Of a DNA stretch of 60,330 bases, positions 19,875 to 30,180 are shown one piece after another. This stretch comes from an uncultured Verrucomicrobiota bacterium (GTDB taxonomy: Bacteria > Verrucomicrobiota > Verrucomicrobiia > Limisphaerales > CAIYYI01), in NCBI GenBank assembly GCA_903930345.1, contig CAIYYI010000518.1, positions 1 through 60,330 on the forward strand, written 5' to 3'. A model generated the notes under the pieces. That model worked only from the letters and a program-made list of their open reading frames with translations, searched no databases and had not been told where the DNA came from. Each line of letters opens with the position of its first letter. Position 1 is the stretch's first letter. Both the position numbers and the translations under genes were made by a program.

Positions 19875-20648
19875 TCAGTTTTTTAAACGCGGATGCCGCT
19901 GGTTGAAGGCCACGGCATCCGCGTATTTCACCCCCGAGCCGCCAAAAATATCCAGGGCGGATCCAATCGTCAGATCGATTCTCCCCTGCCCCAACTGCTC
20001 CACGGCAATGAGATCGGCCAGCGATTTTGCCCCGCCAGCATACGTGACGGGAAGGGCGGTCCAGCCTGCCAGCAGGCTGACAAGCTCGTGGTCGATCCCC
20101 TGGCAAAGCCCTTCCACATCAGCCGCATGGATCAGAAATTCATCGCAATAACCGGCCATGCGCGCCAGCAGCGCCGCGCCCAGTTTCTCCGTGGTGAACT
20201 TCTGCCAGCGATCCGTCACCACCAGATAATCCCGGTCTTGTTTCCGGCAGCTCAAATCCAACACCAGCCGTTGTTTGCCAATGGCGCGGGATAACGCCTG
20301 CAAGCGGTCCCAATCCACCCTTCCGGCACTGAAAACCCAGGAGGTGACGATGACGTGTGAGGCCCCGGCCTCTAGCCAACCCCGGGCATTCTCCAAGTTG
20401 ACCCCGCCGCCCAGGTGCAATCCTCCGGGATAGGCTTGCAACGCGGCGCGGGCAGCCGCCTCGTTGCCCGCTCCCAACTGAATGACGTGCCCGCCGGTCA
20501 GGCCATCCTGCCGGTATTGGCGGGCAAACCAGTCCGCCGACCGTTCAGAGACAAAATTGGTGCGCAAGCCGGCACCCGAATCCGTCAGGCTGCCACCCAC
20601 GATTTGCTTCACCTTACCCTCGTGCAGGTCAATACAGGGCCGAAACAT
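19875..20648 (-). CDS. hisA: Phosphoribosylformimino-AICAR ribotide isomerase, eukaryotic type
   Basis: This 257-residue TIM-barrel enzyme catalyses the Amadori rearrangement of ProFAR to PRFAR in histidine synthesis. It starts with FRPCIDLHEGKVKQIVGG and has TNFVSERSADWFA, DGLTGGHVIQLG, LHLGGGVN and VTYAGGAKSL, which match the fungal and plant HIS6 branch (TIGR02129 type) better than ordinary bacterial HisA. Catalytic Asp candidates are Asp7 and the Asp of HAADVEG. No other his gene is adjacent, unlike the usual hisBHAF cluster. It converges on accD with seven bases between stops. Confidence 0.85.
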   Translation of the reverse strand: MFRPCIDLHEGKVKQIVGGSLTDSGAGLRTNFVSERSADWFARQYRQDGLTGGHVIQLGAGNEAAARAALQAYPGGLHLGGGVNLENARGWLEAGASHVIVTSWVFSAGRVDWDRLQALSRAIGKQRLVLDLSCRKQDRDYLVVTDRWQKFTTEKLGAALLARMAGYCDEFLIHAADVEGLCQGIDHELVSLLAGWTALPVTYAGGAKSLADLIAVEQLGQGRIDLTIGSALDIFGGSGVKYADAVAFNQRHPRLKN

Positions 20649-20758
20649 GGTGATGAAGTGTCCGCCGGGGCCACGGCCTTGGGCAAGTCAAAAGCGGTTT
20701 GCATAAAGCCCTAAAAATTAATCAAATAAATCGCGGCGGCACGCGTCTGAGTATAGTT

Positions 20759-21748
20759 ATGAAGTCAGCCATTGAAGATTTAAACCGGCAAATCGTGTCC
20801 ATGCGTCCCCTGATCTCCGGGATCCAGGAGGAGATGGCCAAGGTGATCGTGGGCCAGCGTCACATGATTGATCGGCTGCTGCTGGGCCTGCTGGCCAGCG
20901 GCCACGTGCTGTTGGAAGGCGTGCCTGGATTGGCCAAAACCGCCACCGTGAGCGCGCTCGCCCAATGCATCAAGACCGAATTCCAACGCATCCAGTTCAC
21001 CCCCGACCTGCTGCCGAGCGACCTGATCGGCAATCTGATCTACAATCCCAAGGAAAACTCTTACCAGACCAAGAAGGGGCCGATCTTTGCGAACATCATC
21101 CTGGCGGACGAAATCAACCGCGCGCCCGCCAAGGTGCAAAGCGCGCTGCTGGAGGCCATGCAGGAGCGGCAGGTGACCATCGGCGAGACCACCTTTCCCC
21201 TGCCCGAGCCCTTTCTGGTGCTCGCGACGCAAAACCCCATTGAGCAGGAAGGCACCTACGCCCTGCCAGAGGCGCAGGTGGATCGGTTCATGTTGAAAGT
21301 GGTGGTCAGCTACCCGACGGAGGAGGAGGAGAAGAAGATCATGCACATGATGGCGCGCACGGGGCGCCAGATCAAACTGAACGCGGTAATCGAGCCCGCG
21401 AAGATTCTCGAAATGCGGAAATTGGTGGATCAGGTGCATGTGGATGACCAGATCACGGAGTACATCATCCGCCTCGTGTTTGCCACGCGCAACCCGGGCA
21501 AGTACCTGCCCGCCATGGATGGCAAGATCCGCTTCGGCGGTTCACCGCGCGCCTCGATCTACCTGAGCCTGGCCGCCAAGGCCTGCGCCTTCCTGAACGG
21601 GCGCGGCTACGTGACGCCCCAGGATGTGAAGAGCATCGCCCTGGATGTGCTGCGGCACCGCGTGATCACCACCTTCGAGGCGGAAGCGGATGAAATCACC
21701 AGCGAGCATATCGTCAAACACCTCCTGGACCAGGTGGTCGTGCCCTGA
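20759..21748 (+). CDS. MoxR family AAA+ ATPase
   Basis: This 329-residue chaperone-like ATPase opens the Bat-type operon. Walker A is GVPGLAKT (about residues 59-66), Walker B ILADEINRA, sensor 1 LATQNP, and a lid follows with GSPRASI. MoxR proteins are thought to mature or insert metal into VWA-domain partners, and two VWA proteins follow. An in-frame ATG 60 bases upstream (20699) lies in the AT-rich spacer and gives no family sequence, so 20759 is preferred. The gap to the next gene is 42 bases. Confidence 0.93.
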   Translation: MKSAIEDLNRQIVSMRPLISGIQEEMAKVIVGQRHMIDRLLLGLLASGHVLLEGVPGLAKTATVSALAQCIKTEFQRIQFTPDLLPSDLIGNLIYNPKENSYQTKKGPIFANIILADEINRAPAKVQSALLEAMQERQVTIGETTFPLPEPFLVLATQNPIEQEGTYALPEAQVDRFMLKVVVSYPTEEEEKKIMHMMARTGRQIKLNAVIEPAKILEMRKLVDQVHVDDQITEYIIRLVFATRNPGKYLPAMDGKIRFGGSPRASIYLSLAAKACAFLNGRGYVTPQDVKSIALDVLRHRVITTFEAEADEITSEHIVKHLLDQVVVP

Positions 21749-21790
21749 GCCGCACAGACCGCGATTCCCGACCGCTAAGGTTTTGGCCAC

Positions 21791-22672
21791 ATGATACCCA
21801 AGGAATGGTTGAAAAAAATCCGCCGGATTGAGCTGCGCACGCTCAAGCTGGTGGAAAGCCTGATGGCCGGGCAGTACCATTCCGTCTTCAAGGGGCGCGG
21901 CATGGATTTCTCGGAGGTCCGGCCCTATGAGCCGGGGGATGACGTCCGGCGCATCGACTGGAATGTGACCGCCCGCACCGGGGTGACCCACATCAAGAAA
22001 TTCGTGGAGGAACGGGAGCTGACCGTCATGCTGCTGGTGGATGCCAGCGCCTCGGGCGGGACGGGCTCCGTGAACCAGAGCAAGCGGGAATTGGCGGCGG
22101 AATTGGCGGCCGTGCTGGCGTTCAGCGCCATCGCCAACAACGACAAGGTGGGCCTGATCCTGTTCACCGACCACGTGGAGCGATTTGTCCGCCCGAGCAA
22201 AGGACGCACCCATGTGCTGGGGCTGATCAGCCTGATTCTTTCGCACCAGCCCGCAAGCCTGGGCACGGATCTGACCTCGGCCCTGCACCATGTGAGCCAC
22301 GCCATCTCCCGGCGGGCCGTCATTTTCCTGATTTCCGACTTCATGGATGCCGGCTACGACCGGGCTCTGAAGGTCGTCGGTCGCAAGCACGACCTGATCG
22401 CCGTGCCCGTGGTGGACGCCTCGGAGAAGGAGCTGCCCGACATTGGACGGATCGTCTTCGAAGATGCGGAAACCGGGGAGGTTTTTGAAATCGACACCGG
22501 CAACCCGGAAGCCCGAAAGAAGTTTGAGGGTGAGGGAACGGAGCGGCTGGAGAAGCTGCGGCAGACCTTGAAGCGGTCCGGCCTGGACACCATTGAGGTG
22601 CAGACCGACCAGCCATACCAGAAGGCCCTGCGGGAATTTTTTCACACCCGGTTTCACCGATTGCACCCCTGA
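21791..22672 (+). CDS. DUF58 domain protein
   Basis: This 293-residue protein has the DUF58 signature FSEVRPYEPGDDVRRIDWNV at about residues 37-56, and a VWA-like fold after it (VMLLVDASASGGTG, with a DASAS MIDAS-like motif). No membrane helix is visible, so it is a soluble partner of MoxR. It follows moxR by 42 bases and its TGA overlaps the next ATG by one base (TGATG), so it is coupled to the DUF4381 gene. Confidence 0.9.
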   Translation: MIPKEWLKKIRRIELRTLKLVESLMAGQYHSVFKGRGMDFSEVRPYEPGDDVRRIDWNVTARTGVTHIKKFVEERELTVMLLVDASASGGTGSVNQSKRELAAELAAVLAFSAIANNDKVGLILFTDHVERFVRPSKGRTHVLGLISLILSHQPASLGTDLTSALHHVSHAISRRAVIFLISDFMDAGYDRALKVVGRKHDLIAVPVVDASEKELPDIGRIVFEDAETGEVFEIDTGNPEARKKFEGEGTERLEKLRQTLKRSGLDTIEVQTDQPYQKALREFFHTRFHRLHP

Positions 22673-23196
22673 TGGAACCTACCACCAACATCATCGAGGA
22701 TTTGCGCCTGCTGGAAGCCCCCCACCCCTGGCCGTTTTGGGTTTGGCTGGCGCTGGCCAGTGGAGCCATCCTGATTGCCTGCCTGGTGGTGCGTTACCGC
22801 CGGGCGCAGCGGAACGCCCCGCCCCGCCCCACAGATCCGGCGGTGGCGGTAAAAGATGCCTTGGATGAGCTGGCGGCCGCCCGCACAGGCATGGATCCGG
22901 CTCAGTCCCGGGCGTACGCCATCCTGGTGTCGGGCATCGTGCGCCGATACATCGAGGCCCGGTTTGGCATCCAGGCCCCCAAACGCTCCACCGAGGAGTT
23001 CCTGGTGGAGGCGCGGCAGGCGGCACCGTTGGCCGGCCTGTATGGCCAGTTGTTGCAGGAGTTTTTGGGCTGCTGCGACTTTCTGAAATTCGCCCAGGCC
23101 ACGGCTGACCTGCCGGAGCTGGAGAAGCTGCATGCGGCGGCGGTGAAGTTCGTCACGGAAACCCGCCAGGTTGGCCAGCCGGGAGGAATGTCATGA
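22672..23196 (+). CDS. DUF4381-like single-pass membrane protein
   Basis: This 174-residue protein has one membrane helix (about residues 22-42, WPFWVWLALASGAILIACLV) and a cytoplasmic helical domain with SGIVRRYIEARFGIQAP followed by RSTEEFL, the hallmark of DUF4381 in MoxR-DUF58-VWA operons. Function is unknown; position suggests it bridges the cytoplasmic MoxR/DUF58 pair and the membrane VWA proteins. It overlaps both neighbours (TGATG at the start, ATGA at the end). Confidence 0.82.
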   Translation: MEPTTNIIEDLRLLEAPHPWPFWVWLALASGAILIACLVVRYRRAQRNAPPRPTDPAVAVKDALDELAAARTGMDPAQSRAYAILVSGIVRRYIEARFGIQAPKRSTEEFLVEARQAAPLAGLYGQLLQEFLGCCDFLKFAQATADLPELEKLHAAAVKFVTETRQVGQPGGMS

Positions 23197-24158
23197 ATTG
23201 GGGCAACCTGGCGACTTTCCACTTTGCCAATCCGGGCTGGCTCGTGCTCCTGCTGCTGATCCCACTCTGGGCCTGGCTGCGGGGCAAACACGCCCCGGCG
23301 GCAGCCATCCAGTTTTCCTCGGGCGACCTGCTGCGCAGCGCCAGCCGCCAAACCCGTTTTGCGCACGGGCGATGGCTGGCTTTGCTGCGCTATCTGGCCT
23401 TGGCTTTGCTGGTCCTGGGTATGGCCCGGCCCCAGGTGGAAAAGGGCCTGGCCGACTACGATGCCAAGGGCATCAACATCATGCTGGTCATGGATTTCTC
23501 GGGCACCATGAAGAAAAAGGACTTCGTCATGGACGGGCGCAAGGTGACCCGGGCCCAGGCGTTGATCCGCGTCATCAGCGAGTTTCTGCAGGCACGCAAA
23601 ACCGACCGGATCGGCCTGGTGCGGTACGACAAGGACGCCTTCCTCGTCAGTCCCCTGACCCTGGACCACGATTGGCTCATCGCCCGGCTGTCAGAAGAAA
23701 AGCCCACGCGGGGGACCGCCCCGGGATCCGGCATGCTGATTGCCACTGAGCACCTCCTGCCAGCCACGAACCAGACCAAGGTGATGATCGTGGTGACAGA
23801 TGCCGAGCAGGTGAACGACGGGCCGGAGCCGGAGCAGGTGGCCAAGGCCTTGGTGCCGCTGGGGGTGCGGGTCCACCTGATCCAGATCGTGGACTTCAAG
23901 GACATGGCTGACAGCAAGATGGCTTGGAATGAAATGGCACAGGTGCCCAAAATCAGCGGGGGGCAGATGTTCCAGGTGGCGGATTTCTCCGGGCTCCGCA
24001 GCGTGTACCAGCAAATTGACCGCCTGGAGAAGGCCTCCTTCACGGAAGGCAAACAGAAGAGTTTCCGGGAATTGATGGCCTGGTTCGCTGTTCCCGCCCT
24101 GTGCCTGCTGCTGCTGGAGTACCTGCTGGCACACACCGTTTGGAGGCGGCTGCCATGA
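23193..24158 (+). CDS. VWA domain membrane protein (BatA-like)
   Basis: This 321-residue protein has an N-terminal membrane region (helices at about 13-30 and 62-80), a von Willebrand A domain, and a C-terminal helix (about 295-315). The MIDAS motif reads DFSGT where DxSxS is standard, with Thr in the last position; DxSxT may still bind metal. A good Shine-Dalgarno (GGAGG) precedes the ATG, which overlaps the previous stop. BatA-type proteins occur in aerotolerance and envelope-stress operons; the molecular task is not established. Confidence 0.9.
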   Translation: MNWGNLATFHFANPGWLVLLLLIPLWAWLRGKHAPAAAIQFSSGDLLRSASRQTRFAHGRWLALLRYLALALLVLGMARPQVEKGLADYDAKGINIMLVMDFSGTMKKKDFVMDGRKVTRAQALIRVISEFLQARKTDRIGLVRYDKDAFLVSPLTLDHDWLIARLSEEKPTRGTAPGSGMLIATEHLLPATNQTKVMIVVTDAEQVNDGPEPEQVAKALVPLGVRVHLIQIVDFKDMADSKMAWNEMAQVPKISGGQMFQVADFSGLRSVYQQIDRLEKASFTEGKQKSFRELMAWFAVPALCLLLLEYLLAHTVWRRLP

Positions 24159-25177
24159 AATTCCAAGAAACCATCTGGTTATGGGTGCTGCCCTGGCTGG
24201 TGCTGATCCTCTGGCTGCTCTATCGTTGGTCCGCCCAGCGCCGTCTGGCCAGCCTGGACAAAATCATCGCGCCGCGCCTGCGGGAGCAATTGTCACGCTC
24301 CGTCAACTACACCCGCCGCAATTGGAAACACGTCCTGTTCCTGATCGGGGTGGCCGCGTTGCTGGCGGCCCTGTCCCGCCCGGCCATGGGCTTTCGGGAG
24401 GTCACCGTGGAACGTCCCGGGGTGGACCTGATGCTGGCGGTGGATTTATCCCGGTCGATGCTGGCCACGGACGCCAAAACCAACCGGCTGGCGGCCGTGC
24501 AACAGGCCTTGGCGGAAATGCTGGGCAAACCCTCCAATGACCGGGTGGGGCTGGTCGGATTTGCCGGTGAGGCGTTCCTGATTTCACCGATCACGCAGGA
24601 CCACGCCTCCATTCAACGCACCGTGGCCGCCCTCACCACCACGGCCATTTCCAAGCCGGGCACAGACATCGCCGCCGCCATCAAACTGGCGCTGAAGTCT
24701 TTCGACGAAAAACAGAAGGCGGGCAAAGCCGTCATCATCCTGACCGATGGCGAGGAGTTGCAGGGGGATGCGGTGGTGGCCGCGCGGCAGGCGGCGGCGA
24801 AGGGGGTGGGCATCTTCACCGTGGGGGTGGGCACCAGCCTGGGAGCCCGCATTCCGGTGTCGGGCTGGGGCCAGAAACAATTCGCCAAGAATGAATTCGG
24901 CACCGAGGTCATCAGTCGGCTGAACGAGCGGGTGTTGCAGCAGGTGGCCGCCGCCGGACGCGGGTACTACCTCGCCCTGGGCGCGGAAGGGGAAGGTTTG
25001 GAGGATATTTTCGAGCGCGGATTGAAAGCCCTGGCCAAAGGCCAGCAAACCCGGCTTTCCAAGGACATGCTGGATTATTTCCAGTGGCCGCTGGCGCTCT
25101 GTCTGCTGTTGCTCTTTGGTGAGATGCTGCTCAGCGAACGCCGGCGTTCGGGAGTTGCCCCCACCCGGATTTCGTGA
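24155..25177 (+). CDS. VWA domain membrane protein (BatA/BatB-like)
   Basis: This 340-residue protein is a second VWA protein in tandem, with helices at about 7-24 and 56-72, a canonical MIDAS (DLSRS), the later GTD metal-site Thr, and a C-terminal helix near 310-326. It starts within the preceding stop (ATGA) and has a GGAGG Shine-Dalgarno. Tandem VWA proteins with different MIDAS motifs suggest one metal-dependent and one altered adhesion partner. The TPR gene follows after 13 bases. Confidence 0.9.
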   Translation: MKFQETIWLWVLPWLVLILWLLYRWSAQRRLASLDKIIAPRLREQLSRSVNYTRRNWKHVLFLIGVAALLAALSRPAMGFREVTVERPGVDLMLAVDLSRSMLATDAKTNRLAAVQQALAEMLGKPSNDRVGLVGFAGEAFLISPITQDHASIQRTVAALTTTAISKPGTDIAAAIKLALKSFDEKQKAGKAVIILTDGEELQGDAVVAARQAAAKGVGIFTVGVGTSLGARIPVSGWGQKQFAKNEFGTEVISRLNERVLQQVAAAGRGYYLALGAEGEGLEDIFERGLKALAKGQQTRLSKDMLDYFQWPLALCLLLLFGEMLLSERRRSGVAPTRIS

Positions 25178-25190
25178 AACAATACCCATC

Positions 25191-26778
25191 ATGAAGACTC
25201 TGTTTCTAGCGTTGTTGGCGGCCACCCTGGCCAGTCCGGCGGCCGAACCCCTGCCGCAAGTGCGGGACGCGCGGAAACATCTGGAGCAAAAACAGCCCGC
25301 GCAGGCCACGGCCGTGCTGGAGCAGATCGCCGCCCGCCAGCCAAACGATCCGTACATCGCCTACGATTTGGGCGTGGTGGCCTTTGCGGCCGGAAAATAC
25401 GACGAGGCCGACCGGATCTGGCAGGAACTGGCGGCGAGGCAGTTGCCCGACAAGCTGCGTGACAATGTGTGGCAGCAAGTGGGCAACGTGTCGTTCCGCC
25501 GGGGCGAGCTGGCCGAGAAGGTGAAAATCGAGGACGCTCTGCCCTTGTGGGAGCAAAGCCGGGAGGCGTACCGGATCGTGCTGGCCGCCCGGCCCAAGGA
25601 TGAGGTCACCCAGCACAACCTGAAGATCGTGGAGCGCAAGCTGGCGCAACTGCATTCCCAACTGGCCAAGCGCCTGCTGAAGGAGGCGGAAAAGCAATCG
25701 CTGGAGAAAACCATTGAAAAATTGCAGGCGGCGGTGGACCACCAGCGCACCGCGCACAACTTGGTTCCAGAGAACCAGCAATACCAGCAGGAGCTGAAAG
25801 AGACGGAGAAGAAACTGGCCGACAATTACACCACCAAGGCCATGGAGGAGGAAAAGACCGCGGACACCACCCTGAAAAAGCCCGCCACCAACCGCTGGGA
25901 ACGGGAGCGGGCCGAGGACAACCTGCAGACCGCGCTGACGGACTTCCGCGAGGCCAAGGCCCTGACGCCGGAAAACCAGGCCGCCAACGAGGGGGAAAAG
26001 CGCGTGCTGGAGAAGCTCTCCAAGCTCCTGACCGAGTCCGGCAAGGAGCTGCAGAAGGAAGCGCAACAGCAGGAGCAGCACAACCCCGAGAACGCCGAGG
26101 CCCGTTACGAACAGGCCCTGGAAAAATTCGAGGAGGCACTGAAGATCGACGAGAAAAACGAGCCGGCCAAACAGGGCGAACAGGAGGTGCGGCAGGCCCT
26201 CGAAAAACTTCACATGCGGGAGGGGGATAAACAGGCGGAGCAGGGCCGCAAGGATGTCCCCAACCAGCCGGCCAAGGCCGCCGAGGAGATGATGGATGCC
26301 GTGCGGCATTACGAACAGGCCCAGGCCGCCAACCCCCTCAACACCGAGGCGCAGCCAAAAATTGACGCCTTGCAAAAAGAACTGCCCCCCCATGCTCAAC
26401 GCGCTGGCCAAGCGGGAACAGCAGCGCGCGGCCGAAGCCGAGGCCAAGAGCCTGGAGAAAGCCGTGGCCCATCTCGAAAAAGCCTCCACCAGCTTTGAAA
26501 TGGCGCAGCAGATTGATGAGAACAACCTGGAAGCCAATCAGGGATCCAAACAAGTGCAGGAGGACCTGATGCGGCTGCGGGAGGAGATCGCCAAAAAAGC
26601 GGCCCAGCAACAGCAGGCCCAGCAGGGAAAACCGCAGAAACAGGATGAAAACCTGAGCTTCTCAACCATGCTTTCGCAGTGGAAATCCGAGGACAAGCAG
26701 CGGGAGTACGAGGAGAACCGCCGAGCTCCCACCACGAAGTACGACCCCGATAGCAAACGCATCTTCAAGAATTGGTAG
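25191..26778 (+). CDS. Exported TPR/coiled-coil protein of the Bat operon, frameshifted
   Basis: The gene starts at 25191 with a signal peptide (MKTLFLALLAATLASPAAEP) and TPR repeats (for example NDPYIAYDLGVVAFAAGKYD), then long Glu/Lys/Gln-rich helices. The first frame stops at 26498. From about 26391 the homologous sequence continues one frame over (LNALAKREQQRA to DPDSKRIFKNW, stop 26778). The break is a run of seven C (26385-26391): with six, the protein reads ELPPMLNALAK without interruption, giving about 528 residues. This could be a sequencing or assembly error, a phase-variable tract, or slippage that restores a minority of full-length product. It is the last gene of the operon. Confidence 0.8.
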
Positions 26779-26842
26779 GCGGGATGGGAACGGAGACCGC
26801 CTCTCACCCGCATGGGCATGGGGCGGATTTCGGCGGGTCCGC

Positions 26843-26882
26843 AAAAGCAAACCGGCGAACCCGCAGAAGCAGGTTCGCCGGT
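26843..26882 (-). terminator. Terminator of the GAPDH gene
   Basis: A perfect 11-bp stem pairs ACCGGCGAACC (26851-26861) with GGTTCGCCGGT (26872-26882). Read on the minus strand it lies about 22 bases after the gap stop and is followed by TTGCTTTT. It also separates the convergent Bat operon. Confidence 0.75.
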
Positions 26883-26904
26883 GTGAAACTGGGAGGCGAG
26901 CGGC

Positions 26905-27966
<1,062 letters not shown>

Positions 27967-27972
27967 TCAGGT

Positions 27973-27992
27973 GCGGATGTTTTTTCATCCGC
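27973..27992 (-). promoter_or_regulatory. Hairpin in the gap leader
   Basis: GCGGATG (27973-27979) and CATCCGC (27986-27992) form a perfect 7-bp stem with a six-base homopolymer loop, about 19 bases upstream of the gap start. There is no T-run after it on the minus strand. It may stabilise the 5' end or mark a binding site. Confidence 0.4.
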
Positions 27993-28083
27993 GAATCAAG
28001 CTGGAATTCTAATGGGGGGCGGGACAGCGTCAACGATGATTTCCACTTAAATTAAACTTTTCTGCATTAAGGTAAATTCAAGC

Positions 28084-28119
28084 AAAAAAGCCAGCGCACC
28101 AGAAAAACTGGCGGCTGGC
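28084..28119 (-). terminator. Terminator of the amt-PII operon
   Basis: On the minus strand GCCAG (28119-28115) pairs with CTGGC (28094-28090), with an inner CCAG/CTGG stem, and is followed by six T residues (28089-28084). It lies 27 bases after the PII stop. Confidence 0.75.
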
Positions 28120-28145
28120 CTTGAAAGCAGAGGACGAAAGGAGGG

Positions 28146-29901
<1,756 letters not shown>

Positions 29902-30180
29902 ATGCGATGGCCACCCCATGAAGGCATACAATACCCCGCTAAATATTGGGATGGGCCGGACCTTGCCTTAGCACCGGTCATGCCAAGATCATCAGAGAAC
30001 TGAGGAACGCCACGGCCAACCCGGCCGAAACCACACAAATACAAAGGAAACATCCTGTCTAATTGCACACAGATTCCTGCGCATTAAAAAACCAGGTGCC
30101 TTAAAAGAGGCAGATTTTAGTGCATGGTTTTAATCAGACTGGCTTTTTTTAGCCAAAACGTACATTTTAAAACAACCGGA

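Noticed and set aside
21542..22666. 374-codon frame antisense to the moxR end and DUF58 gene
   Set aside because: Shadow of two genes with strong motifs; His/Gln-rich translation without domains.
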